From assembly GCA_031276475.1 (NCBI GenBank), contig JAISMZ010000273.1, positions 1-10,930 of the forward strand: a DNA stretch of 10,930 bases, in the 5' to 3' direction. The stretch's first letter is position 1. The number at the start of each line of letters is the position of its first letter. Origin of the DNA: Coriobacteriales bacterium (GTDB lineage: Bacteria > Actinomycetota > Coriobacteriia > Coriobacteriales > UBA8131). The notes under the pieces were generated by a model, which made no database searches, was not told the DNA's origin, and saw only the letters and a program-made list of their open reading frames with translations. Shown one piece after another: positions 1 to 6,544 of the stretch. Position numbers and translations under genes: made by a program.

Positions 1-83
1 GGGACATCCCCACCGGCCTACCCGGACGAGTGGGGGGGCGACTCTAGGATGGGGCCATGATGTGCCGTCCAACGATATGGCTT

Positions 84-111
84 TTTAAAGTGTTGCTGCC
101 GAGGGGGTCAA
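84..111 (-). promoter_or_regulatory. Candidate second promoter P2, reading left
   Basis: On the minus strand TTGACC (106-111) is followed after 16 bases by TTTAAA (84-89), a plausible sigma-70-type pair. It lies about 90 bases downstream of the stronger P1, so the two would act in tandem. The target gene is not in the window. Confidence 0.35.
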
Positions 112-173
112 ATGACGCACCGACGTCCCCCTACTACAGTCAACTTGGTCGGTATCGGATATTACAAAGGGAC

Positions 174-202
174 ATGATACGCCTTTTGGCGGCTTCTGTC
201 AA
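174..202 (-). promoter_or_regulatory. Strong candidate promoter P1, reading left
   Basis: The minus strand reads TTGACA (197-202), a 17-base spacer and TATCAT (174-179). This is a consensus -35, optimal spacing and a -10 with one mismatch to TATAAT. The spacer contains a perfect palindrome, CGCC-AAAA-GGCG (180-191), which could be an operator. Transcription would start near 167 and leave the window. This is the best promoter match in the window by eye. Confidence 0.65.
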
Positions 203-230
203 AGGATTTCTTCGGACGTTACCCTCTCGT

Positions 231-249
231 CCCTTATCAGCCCCTTATC
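231..249 (-). repeat. Tandem 8-base direct repeat upstream of P1
   Basis: CCCTTATC occurs at 231-238 and 242-249, a period of 11 bases (GATAAGGG on the minus strand). It ends 28 bases upstream of the P1 -35 hexamer. Repeats one helical turn apart just upstream of a promoter are typical of activator or response-regulator binding sites. The regulator is unknown. Confidence 0.4.
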
Positions 250-387
250 CGGTGCTGAATGTCGGCTGACTGTCCACCCGGCAACAGCCCGCGTTCCCCA
301 CTGGGCACCAGGGGCCGGCGACTGGATTTTTGACGACGGACGGGCGAACAGTGACGGCCGCCAGGCGGGGCGGAGAGCCAAAGATCA

Positions 388-414
388 AGCGGGAGCGGTT
401 CAGGCGCTCCCGCT
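388..414 (-). terminator. Hairpin terminator after the surface-protein operon
   Basis: AGCGGGAGCG (388-397) and CGCTCCCGCT (405-414) form a perfect 10-bp stem with a 7-base loop. It begins three bases after the last stop codon of the operon (417-419). On the minus strand the stem is followed by TTGATCTTT, a broken T-tract, so intrinsic termination is likely but perhaps leaky. Confidence 0.7.
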
Positions 415-416
415 GA

Positions 417-1424
417 TCAAACCTGTCGCGCGGCTGCACGTTTTTTTCTGGTGGCAGCCCAACCCAGTAAAACTCCGGCGGCAATAATCAGCAATGCCGC
501 AAAAATGGCAACTCCGACGATAGGGTCGATACTGGCAGACGCGGGCTCCGCGCTATCAACAACATCGATGGTGCGCTTGACAATTGGCGCGTCCTGGTAG
601 CGCACTATGATATCGTGCTTGCCTGGCTGAAGGTCGTCCGGCAACACCACGGTGGCCTCAAACGTGCCGTCGAGAGAGGAGGTCACATTGCCCAGCAGCT
701 GCGGATTATCAGAACTGATGGTCAGTTGCAGATCCTTAACGTTGCCGGCAAAACTGGCTCCCTTAATGACAATTGTGGCCCCAGGCAAATAGGCATTGCC
801 CTTTTGTGGCGTGACTTCCAGCGTTCCCTTTATGCCAACAATCGCCGCCACCGCAGGCGCCAGCCCGGCCAATGGGGTGGCTGAGTCGACAATCGTCGCC
901 TCGCGAGATTCCCCTGTATCCGCACTGCCTGCGTCGTCTGTAGTGCTCGCATCGCCCGTACCGCCTGCATTGCCCGTGTTGTTTGTTCCCGCCGCCGCAT
1001 TGGCTCCCGCGCCGTTACCGGAGTCACCGGGATTAACCGAATTCTCTGCTGGGGCTTGAGGGGCAACGCTGGCCGCTGGAGCCTGAGGCGCCTGCGCTGC
1101 TGGGGCGTTGGAGGTATCAGGCGGCGCTGGCGCAGGCGCTGGCGCAGGCGTTGCTGGAGGCGTCTTGTGCGCATACGAACCAGGCGCCCCGTCCCAGTCG
1201 CTGGGAACCGTATCGCCTTTGGTGGCATCAAAGCCATACCACGGCACCGGCTCGTGCGTCTCGTCATCGTAGCCGTCAAAGTCGCAGTCTTCAAGATAGC
1301 CATTAAAAGCGTAGGCTTGCGAAGGCAGATTAAAGCTCACTAAGACCAACGCCAGCACCACAAGCAGCGCCAGAGCTTTCTGCACTCTGAAAAACCGGGG
1401 CTTTTCTGCTACTGATATTGTCAT
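417..1424 (-). CDS. Membrane-anchored surface protein with Asp-rich N-terminus and Ig-like domain
   Basis: 335 residues, last gene of the operon. Start chosen at ATG 1422-1424 because AGGAGGT (1432-1438) sits seven bases upstream; longer in-frame starts lack such a site. A signal peptide covers about residues 1-39, with likely cleavage after AYA. The mature N-terminus holds an Asp-rich stretch, DCDFDGYDDE (46-55), which resembles a calcium loop (D-x-D-x-D-G) but has His at the twelfth position, and contains the only cysteine (C47). A Pro/Ala then Gly/Asn/Thr linker (about 86-195) is followed by an Ig/IPT-like beta domain (about 198-291), a membrane helix (about 302-324) and the basic tail TRKKRAAARQV. 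The function is unknown. I infer a cell-surface partner of the other operon products. Its first 95 bases overlap the end of the transporter gene in another frame. Confidence 0.85.
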   Translation of the reverse strand: MTISVAEKPRFFRVQKALALLVVLALVLVSFNLPSQAYAFNGYLEDCDFDGYDDETHEPVPWYGFDATKGDTVPSDWDGAPGSYAHKTPPATPAPAPAPAPPDTSNAPAAQAPQAPAASVAPQAPAENSVNPGDSGNGAGANAAAGTNNTGNAGGTGDASTTDDAGSADTGESREATIVDSATPLAGLAPAVAAIVGIKGTLEVTPQKGNAYLPGATIVIKGASFAGNVKDLQLTISSDNPQLLGNVTSSLDGTFEATVVLPDDLQPGKHDIIVRYQDAPIVKRTIDVVDSAEPASASIDPIVGVAIFAALLIIAAGVLLGWAATRKKRAAARQV

Positions 1425-2775
1425 GTTGGATACCTCCTGTAAGTTCACCATGCGAGTGATTGTCTTTATTGAATATTGTCTCATCCAAATCATCTTCCTG
1501 ACGAGCGACAATGGCGCTGGCAATCATCGCCGCGCTGACGTTGGTGGCCGTACGACCGGTGTCGGCAATCGCGGCGATTGGGATGGTGATTACCAGTATC
1601 TCCAGCGGCAGACCGGCTGCCGCCAAAACGGTGGTGGTGGTAATGGTTGCGGTCCCCGGAACACCGGCGGTACCCAGGGAGACAAAAAGGCAGACCAGAG
1701 ATAAGATGACGTAGTCGACGGGCCCATAGCTGATGCCCAGGGCATTGATCCCATAAATTGCGGTCAGCATCGGCCAGATACCGGCGCAGCCCGGCATACC
1801 GATGGTCGTGCCCAATGGCGCCGTAAAGTCGGCCACCTCGTCACCAACGCCAATCTCTTCTCGCAGCACCCTGGTTGTTACCGGCAGTGTTCCCGCGCTG
1901 GCCTGGGTGGAGAAGGCCACTATCTGCGCCGGGATGATCTTCTTAAAGAACCTGATTGGGTTAAGGTCGGCAAAAACCCTGACAAGAACGCCGCCGACAA
2001 GCCAGATGTCCAGCGCAAAGACCACAAAAGAAACGAGCAGCATCAGGCTCAGCGACCACAGCAGGTCGCTGCTGAACTTGGTACCGATGCTGACCGACAC
2101 CAGGCCGACCACCGCATAGGGCGTCAACTCGATGATAAAACCCACCGCCTTGAAGATGATTGCCTTAAAGGACTCAACAACAGCCTTGAAGGGCGCGACC
2201 TTCTGTGCATCTTTATTTGCGACAAGAACATATGATACGGCGATCAAAACGGTAAACAGGATCATCGGGATGATATGCCCCTGACCGATGTCGTTAACGA
2301 TGTTACTGGGAAAGAGGTCGGTTATGACCTTGGTGATCGGCACAATATTGTTTTCGTAGATAGCTGTATTAAAGCCCTCCGCTGCCACTTCGCCACCGGT
2401 GCCCAGACTGAACATCAGGCCAAAGGCCAGGGCCAGGACTATCGAGAGCGCGGTGGTAACCAGCAGCCAGAAAACCGAACGCAGACCGATACCTTTCAGC
2501 TTTGCCAACGACGCCAGCGAGGTCACACTGCTGAGGATCGAGACGATTATCAGCGGCGCGACTATTGCGGTTAGAACCGAAATATAGATCGTGCCGATCG
2601 GCCTGATCCACTCAACATGCCCGCTAAAGAGCAGCCCGATGCCGATTCCCGCCACCATTGAACCGAGAACGACCTTGGTAAAGCCGATCTTCAGTTTGGT
2701 TCTGAAGAGGAATATCAAAACGAATAGCGCCAGAACCGCCAATAATGCGCTGGCCGAGATACTATCAAAATCCAC
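1330..2775 (-). CDS. SLC1/DAACS-family symporter, L-cystine carrier (TcyP)-like
   Basis: 481 residues from GTG 2773-2775, preceded by GGAAGG (2783-2788). The frame is open further upstream, but that part only shadows the 866-aa gene. Multiple membrane helices fit a sodium:dicarboxylate/amino-acid symporter. Family landmarks are the Ser/Thr-rich hairpin FSTQASAGTLPVTTR (288-302), GTTIGMPGCAG (322-332), the second hairpin region (about 366-380) and DTGRTATNV (405-413). The GCAG and GRTA-NV versions resemble TcyP cystine carriers rather than DctA or GltP, from memory of those sequences. Aligned by eye to GltPh, R408, T409 and N412 match the substrate-site residues, but the Na+-site residues N310, D312 and D405 correspond to G326, P328 and A416. 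Substrate and coupling ion are therefore inferred only. The C-terminal tail (about 430-481) is unusually long and its end overlaps the next gene. Confidence 0.88.
   Translation of the reverse strand: MDFDSISASALLAVLALFVLIFLFRTKLKIGFTKVVLGSMVAGIGIGLLFSGHVEWIRPIGTIYISVLTAIVAPLIIVSILSSVTSLASLAKLKGIGLRSVFWLLVTTALSIVLALAFGLMFSLGTGGEVAAEGFNTAIYENNIVPITKVITDLFPSNIVNDIGQGHIIPMILFTVLIAVSYVLVANKDAQKVAPFKAVVESFKAIIFKAVGFIIELTPYAVVGLVSVSIGTKFSSDLLWSLSLMLLVSFVVFALDIWLVGGVLVRVFADLNPIRFFKKIIPAQIVAFSTQASAGTLPVTTRVLREEIGVGDEVADFTAPLGTTIGMPGCAGIWPMLTAIYGINALGISYGPVDYVILSLVCLFVSLGTAGVPGTATITTTTVLAAAGLPLEILVITIPIAAIADTGRTATNVSAAMIASAIVARQEDDLDETIFNKDNHSHGELTGGIQHDNISSRKAPVFQSAESSGAACGAGVGLSEL
1432..1438 (-). promoter_or_regulatory. 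Ribosome binding site deciding the 335-aa start
   Basis: AGGAGGT on the minus strand, seven bases before ATG 1422-1424. It lies inside the coding frame of the upstream transporter, whose stop is only reached at 1330. Ribosomes finishing the transporter would therefore pass over it. Confidence 0.75.
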
Positions 2776-2791
2776 GCTGATCCCTTCCTTC

Positions 2792-5392
2792 TTATTGGGG
2801 TGACACGGGGCTTTTAGGGACAGGAATAAAGCCGGTGGATACACCGATGACGGCAAAGACCGCCAGCGCCGCCAGCACCGCTGCTGCCGCCAGAGGAACC
2901 CCTGCATCCTCGTCTTTGGTTGCTGGCACGTCTGTAGAATCGCCGAGCGGGGTTGCCGCCTCGGGGATGACGCTGAGGGCCGGCAGGAACTCAGCAGTTG
3001 CTGCCTTGGCGCCGCCCAGCAGCTCCAGGGGAGTCGCACGGCCGGCGGCAGACGGTCTGGACGCCGCGGTACCAGCACCGCTGCCGGGCGCAAGATAATA
3101 GGGCGTGACTGGCGCTTTGGCTGCCGGCGCAGCTGCCGGTGTTGCAGTTGCGGCGGCGGGGATGAGAGTTCCTTTTTGGGGCTCGTCCGTCTCTGGCGTC
3201 TCATCGGGTGGCTGAACGTCAGTCGTATTATCGCCTTCTCCCACAACATGCTCAACCTGCGCTATGGCCTCCGCCCCTGCCTGGGCAACGGTTAGACCCC
3301 GGTCGTTGCTGATGCCGCTGTTCTTAAAAATTATCGTGCTCTGGTATGCAGCGACTACCCCCTTTGCTGCCGCGTCGGCAGCCGATGTGGCCTGTCCCGC
3401 CCGCACCCAGGCCAGCTCGAGCATGTACTCCAGATACTTGCCTTCATTGGCTGGGCTCGTCTGCTTGTGCAACCACTGGCGCACGGCCTTGTTGCTGGAG
3501 TTGGCGTCTTTGTTATACGCCACCAGAAACGGCAGTTGCAGTCGGATCGCGTTAATCGTAGACGCCGCGGTTGAGCTGGTGGCGTTCCACGGCGCGACCG
3601 AGGTCGCCAAAGTAGCGCCGCTCAGATCGCCATTGGGGTAAAACTGCACCGAATTGGTTCGGTTGGTGTTATTCTCCGAGAGAAAAGTGCCCAGTGGACG
3701 AACCGCCTCACCGTAGATATAGCTGACATTATTGTTTCCCGCAGGACCGGCCACAGAGTTGTTGCGGCTGTTAAACGTGCTGGAATAGGCGGATGCGGTG
3801 TTAACGTTTGAGCCGGTCCCAAACCTTATCTGATTGCCGAGCGTGGTGTCATAAACATACACGGTGCCAACATCTGAGTTTGCCGCAGCCTGAGCGGCAA
3901 TGGCGCCGATGATCGCCTGTGTGTTATGACACCAGCTCGCTCCATATAAGATGATGTGTTCACTGGGACTTTTATAGAGGTTTTGTAGTTCCGCGAAGTT
4001 TATCTGACGCAACTTGAAATTCGCCTCAGTCAGGCCGTCAAAAAGCGTTACGGCCGAAGCGTCCACCTTGTATTCAGCGCTCGGTAGCCTGGAATTAACC
4101 AAACTGGCAGAGGCGTTATAAACACGGTTGAAGAATTGCAGGCTGGTACGCACGCTGGACGCTACCGTTGCGTTACCGTTCTTAAAAACTGAAGCAATCT
4201 GGGCCTTCTCAGCGGTTGCTGTAAAACTACCAGCCCGGGCAGGAGTAAGGCTATATGAGGCAGCGATAGTGCCGCGCGTTCCCAGGGCGGCAGAACTTGC
4301 GCTGTAGCGAAAGAGTAAGGTGTCCAGCAAGTCGTAGCTGGCTATCGGTTCGCCCGTCGGCAAAAGATCGGTGATCCGCGTCCAGAGGGCATGAACTGAT
4401 TCGGTGGTTTTATAAGGACTGCCCGCTTTGGTGATGTCTACCTGATAGCCATCAATCAGCGGGTCAAAGTGATAGATTTTGGTGATACCCGCACTTTGGG
4501 CCTGCTCGTTGATAAGACCGAGTATCTTTTGCGAGGTTTCCCGACTGGGGCCGGCAAAGACCAGGTAATAGTTGCCGGCACTGCTCAATATGTCGAGCAA
4601 CCGCTCCTGGGTAACCGATTCAAAGACGTGGTTGGTTGTGATTGCGCTGTAGCTGTCCTTGATGTAGTTGCCGGTGGTGACACCAGCCGCCCACGGAAAT
4701 GAGTCGGCGCGAAAACCGTTGCTGTCCTCCTCGTCGGGCTCGTCATCCTCACCGTCCTCGCCGCCGCCGTCGTCACCTCCTGCTGGTTCCGGCTGCACAA
4801 AGGCAGACTGCGCCGTAGCGGACTGGTAGCCTTGGCGGTACGCCGTAACTTTTACGCTGATCTCGTTGCAATAATCGTCGTAGGTCGGAACATAGCTGGC
4901 CGCGGTTGCGCCATCAATGGGATTTTGGAAGGAATACCATTGATAGCTAAAGCTCTCTGGCACAGGGGCCCAGATGCCGGGATTGGCATGCAGGGCTACG
5001 CCGATTACCGGCAGGCCGGCTGGGTCGTCACTGGTGATGGTGGGCACGCCGATGGTGGTGAACTCTTGTGAACTCGCTGCGGCCAATTGGCCCTCGGCAA
5101 CTTCTATACCGATCTCAGCGACCTCGGCGGGGACGTCGGGGGCGTCGGGAACAGCAGCCTCGGCGGGGGCGTCAGCGGCGGGGGCGTCGGCGGAAGCGTC
5201 AGCGGCGGGGGCGTCAGAGGCGTCAGCAGGGGCGGCGACGGGGGCGGCAACAGCCAACTTGCTGGTGAATATTGGCACGCTCAAAAGATGCGAGAGCACC
5301 AAAATCGCAAGCAGAATCCTGAAGGGTTTCTCCCCGCAGAATCGCCGACAGGCAACCTGGTGTTTTTCTGAATGCAGCGTTTTAGTTCTCAT
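2792..5392 (-). CDS. Membrane-anchored Ig-like/tandem thioredoxin-like surface protein
   Basis: 866 residues; ATG 5390-5392 lies two bases after the previous stop, with AGGTG inside the end of that gene, so translation is probably coupled. Order: signal sequence (hydrophobic core about 24-49); Ala/Asp/Pro-rich linker (about 50-97); Ig-like module (111-204, core YQWYSFQNPIDGAT); acidic linker (205-224); thioredoxin-like domain 1 (about 255-375), without cysteine (YYLVFAGPSRETSQ); thioredoxin-like domain 2 (about 462-595), with GASWCHNTQ, a single-cysteine C-x-x-T site (C488); helical region (about 630-718); Pro/Ala linker; membrane helix (about 831-853). After signal removal only C175 and C488 remain. 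It is a clear paralogue of the 931-aa protein (both have ITKIYHF, YIYGE and FYPNGD/YYQNGD), but has no dockerin and is tethered directly. The thioredoxin-like call rests on fold pattern: VFxxPS/ASWC after a beta strand, then an amphipathic helix. No reaction can be assigned. Confidence 0.85.
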   Translation of the reverse strand: MRTKTLHSEKHQVACRRFCGEKPFRILLAILVLSHLLSVPIFTSKLAVAAPVAAPADASDAPAADASADAPAADAPAEAAVPDAPDVPAEVAEIGIEVAEGQLAAASSQEFTTIGVPTITSDDPAGLPVIGVALHANPGIWAPVPESFSYQWYSFQNPIDGATAASYVPTYDDYCNEISVKVTAYRQGYQSATAQSAFVQPEPAGGDDGGGEDGEDDEPDEEDSNGFRADSFPWAAGVTTGNYIKDSYSAITTNHVFESVTQERLLDILSSAGNYYLVFAGPSRETSQKILGLINEQAQSAGITKIYHFDPLIDGYQVDITKAGSPYKTTESVHALWTRITDLLPTGEPIASYDLLDTLLFRYSASSAALGTRGTIAASYSLTPARAGSFTATAEKAQIASVFKNGNATVASSVRTSLQFFNRVYNASASLVNSRLPSAEYKVDASAVTLFDGLTEANFKLRQINFAELQNLYKSPSEHIILYGASWCHNTQAIIGAIAAQAAANSDVGTVYVYDTTLGNQIRFGTGSNVNTASAYSSTFNSRNNSVAGPAGNNNVSYIYGEAVRPLGTFLSENNTNRTNSVQFYPNGDLSGATLATSVAPWNATSSTAASTINAIRLQLPFLVAYNKDANSSNKAVRQWLHKQTSPANEGKYLEYMLELAWVRAGQATSAADAAAKGVVAAYQSTIIFKNSGISNDRGLTVAQAGAEAIAQVEHVVGEGDNTTDVQPPDETPETDEPQKGTLIPAAATATPAAAPAAKAPVTPYYLAPGSGAGTAASRPSAAGRATPLELLGGAKAATAEFLPALSVIPEAATPLGDSTDVPATKDEDAGVPLAAAAVLAALAVFAVIGVSTGFIPVPKSPVSPQ
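4781..5062 (-). repeat. Ig-like module repeat, copy A
   Basis: This 282-base stretch encodes residues 111-204 of the 866-aa protein and is repeated, without gaps, at 7007-7288. By hand count 82 of the 94 encoded residues are identical, and the DNA shares long perfect runs (for example 28 bases at 4915-4942 and 7141-7168). The module resembles bacterial Ig-like domains of the YQW...GAT...Y.PT..D...I.VKVT...GY.S type. Confidence 0.9.
5169..5215 (-). repeat. Short tandem repeat encoding Ala/Asp/Pro linker
   Basis: GCGTCAGCGGCGGGGGCGTC occurs at 5169-5188 and again at 5196-5215, a 27-base (nine-codon) period. It lies in the low-complexity linker after the signal sequence of the 866-aa protein. 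It is probably a flexible wall-spanning spacer and may vary in length between strains. Confidence 0.6.
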
Positions 5393-5394
5393 GC

Positions 5395-6318
5395 TTAAAT
5401 CACCTGGCCATAACTGCCGGCTTTGCCAGCGCGCTGTTTCTTTCTGTAGAAGAATACGTAATAGAGTGTGCCGGCCGCTATGACCACGGTGATCAGCAGC
5501 ACTCCCAGCAAAGCCTGCGGCTGCGTAATACCTGCCGATGCTTCGGACGCTGCCGATTCGCCCGCTGCCAAAGGTGTTTCGGCGTCGGGAATCTGAGCGT
5601 CAGCAGAAGAAGGGCGGGGCGCCCGCAATGCAGCTGGCGCCCCTGTGTCATCGTCCGTAGCTAACTCAACAACCTCTGTCTGGCCTGCAACGCCAGCGCC
5701 GGTCCGCGTAGCAGCACCAGCAGTGCCGGCACCGGTCTGCGCGGCAGCACCAGCGTTGCCGGAGCCAGCAGCAGCCTGGCTGCCGAGCTTGTTTTCGCCG
5801 TTATCGCTGGCGGCGGCCAGGCGTGTCACCGGAATTGCGACGTCGTTGGTCGTTTTGCGGGTATCAACGACCGTCTCGGCACCGGTGCCCGTTTTGGCAT
5901 GCAATGATATTTCTGAAACGGTAATGCTCTGAGGCTGAGCTCCGGCATAGCTAAACACCAGGTCGCCAAAGCTCAGCCGTTGATTTACCGGAACGTATTT
6001 GTTGTCAAGAGAGAAGAAGCCAACACGCTGATTGCCGTCCGTTGCGTTAACAACCGGGTTCTCAATGCCTTCTGCTGGATCGTAGCGAATGAACTCGAGT
6101 CCCTCAGAAGCCGAGAACTCCAACTCGGCACCGGCCAGTGCCTGATTACCCGCTATCAAAACGATCGGTATCTTGACTTCGGTCACTCCTTCGTCAATCT
6201 CTACAGCATCAGCAGTAACCGATGTCAGCAGCGTAAAAACCACTGATAAGGCCATGGCAAACGCCAGTGCTACCTTACGCAAGGTGTTGGGCACAGCGTG
6301 GTTCTTTGTTGTCTCCAT
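5395..6318 (-). CDS. Membrane-anchored cohesin-like protein, candidate dockerin receptor
   Basis: 307 residues from ATG 6316-6318, with AAGGAG about nine bases upstream and a 25-base gap to the preceding gene. A signal peptide (about 1-38, cleavage after ADA) is followed by a single beta-rich domain at about 40-165. Its pattern (VTEVKIPIVLIAG, then LAGAELEFSASEGLEFIRYD, then NQRVGFFSLDN) fits the cohesin/CBM-like jelly-roll of cellulosomal scaffoldins, where this face binds a dockerin. Next come a Gly/Ala/Thr linker with 11-residue repeats (about 170-262), a membrane helix (about 267-290) and the basic tail YRKKQR. It has no cysteine. Because the upstream neighbour is a secreted protein ending in a dockerin, I infer that this protein is its anchor, like a miniature anchoring scaffoldin. 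The cohesin assignment is from sequence pattern only; another Ig-like adhesin fold is the alternative. Confidence 0.8.
   Translation of the reverse strand: METTKNHAVPNTLRKVALAFAMALSVVFTLLTSVTADAVEIDEGVTEVKIPIVLIAGNQALAGAELEFSASEGLEFIRYDPAEGIENPVVNATDGNQRVGFFSLDNKYVPVNQRLSFGDLVFSYAGAQPQSITVSEISLHAKTGTGAETVVDTRKTTNDVAIPVTRLAAASDNGENKLGSQAAAGSGNAGAAAQTGAGTAGAATRTGAGVAGQTEVVELATDDDTGAPAALRAPRPSSADAQIPDAETPLAAGESAASEASAGITQPQALLGVLLITVVIAAGTLYYVFFYRKKQRAGKAGSYGQVI
5699..5764 (-). repeat. 33-base tandem repeat in the cohesin-like protein's linker
   Basis: Two 33-base units (5699-5731 and 5732-5764) encode 11-residue repeats of the type TGAGTAGAAT/TGNAGAAAQ between the cohesin-like domain and the membrane helix. 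A third, degenerate unit precedes 5699. It is a spacer-length repeat of the kind that can expand or contract. Confidence 0.65.
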
Positions 6319-6343
6319 CGTTATCTGCTCCTTAATCTATTTT

Positions 6344-6544
6344 TTAGGCGCCGTAGATATTGTTGATGATGACGATCAGGTCGGCTACGGTAATCTCGCC
6401 GTCATTGTTGACGTCAATCCCGAGCCCAGACGCAATTGTCCAGGACTCTCCGCCAGCTGTGGCAGAGGCGCCATAGAAGGCCTTGGCAAAGACCAGGTCC
6501 AAAAGGTTGGTCTCACCGTCGGTATTAAAGTCAAATTCGCCATA
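6344..6544 (-). other. Dockerin coding segment
   Basis: Encodes residues 866-931 of the secreted protein. Both loops follow D-x-N-x-D-G-x-x-[NT]-x-x-D, with D870, N872, D874, N878, D881 and D909, N911, D913, T917, D920 as predicted calcium ligands. The 27-residue spacer between the loops (882-908) is within the range seen in type I-like dockerins. Confidence 0.85.

Larger units (their letters stand above)
1..416. other. Intergenic region at left edge
   Basis: I see no convincing gene here. Open frames on either strand are short, lack a good ribosome binding site and resemble nothing I know. The stretch holds the hairpin after the surface-protein operon (388-414), a tandem 8-base direct repeat (231-249), and two candidate promoters facing left (174-202 and 84-111). 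It therefore looks like the end of one minus-strand operon and the control region of another minus-strand transcription unit outside the window. A G/C-rich inverted repeat (CCCCAC at 8-13, GTGGGG at 30-35) would lie in the leader of that outgoing transcript. Confidence 0.6.

Noticed and set aside
57..269. Plus-strand 70-aa frame at the left edge
   Set aside because: No convincing ribosome binding site or similarity, and it crosses the two minus-strand promoter candidates.
830..1303. Minus-strand Arg-rich frame of 157 aa inside the 335-aa gene
   Set aside because: Low-complexity shadow of the Pro/Ala/Gly linker; no ribosome binding site and no recognisable domain.
2776..3255. Upstream extension of the transporter frame, giving a 641-aa ORF
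   Set aside because: The added 160 residues are Arg/Pro/Gln-rich shadow sequence of the 866-aa gene. A GTG with a good ribosome binding site at 2773-2775 starts a normal carrier N-terminus.
5130..5260. G-rich repeated stretch considered as a CRISPR-like array
   Set aside because: The units are codon-length linker repeats in a coding frame; there are no distinct repeats and spacers.
5068..5483. Plus-strand Gly/Arg/Ser-rich frames opposite the start of the 866-aa gene
   Set aside because: They are the antisense of the Ala/Asp/Pro linker repeats and look like composition artefacts.
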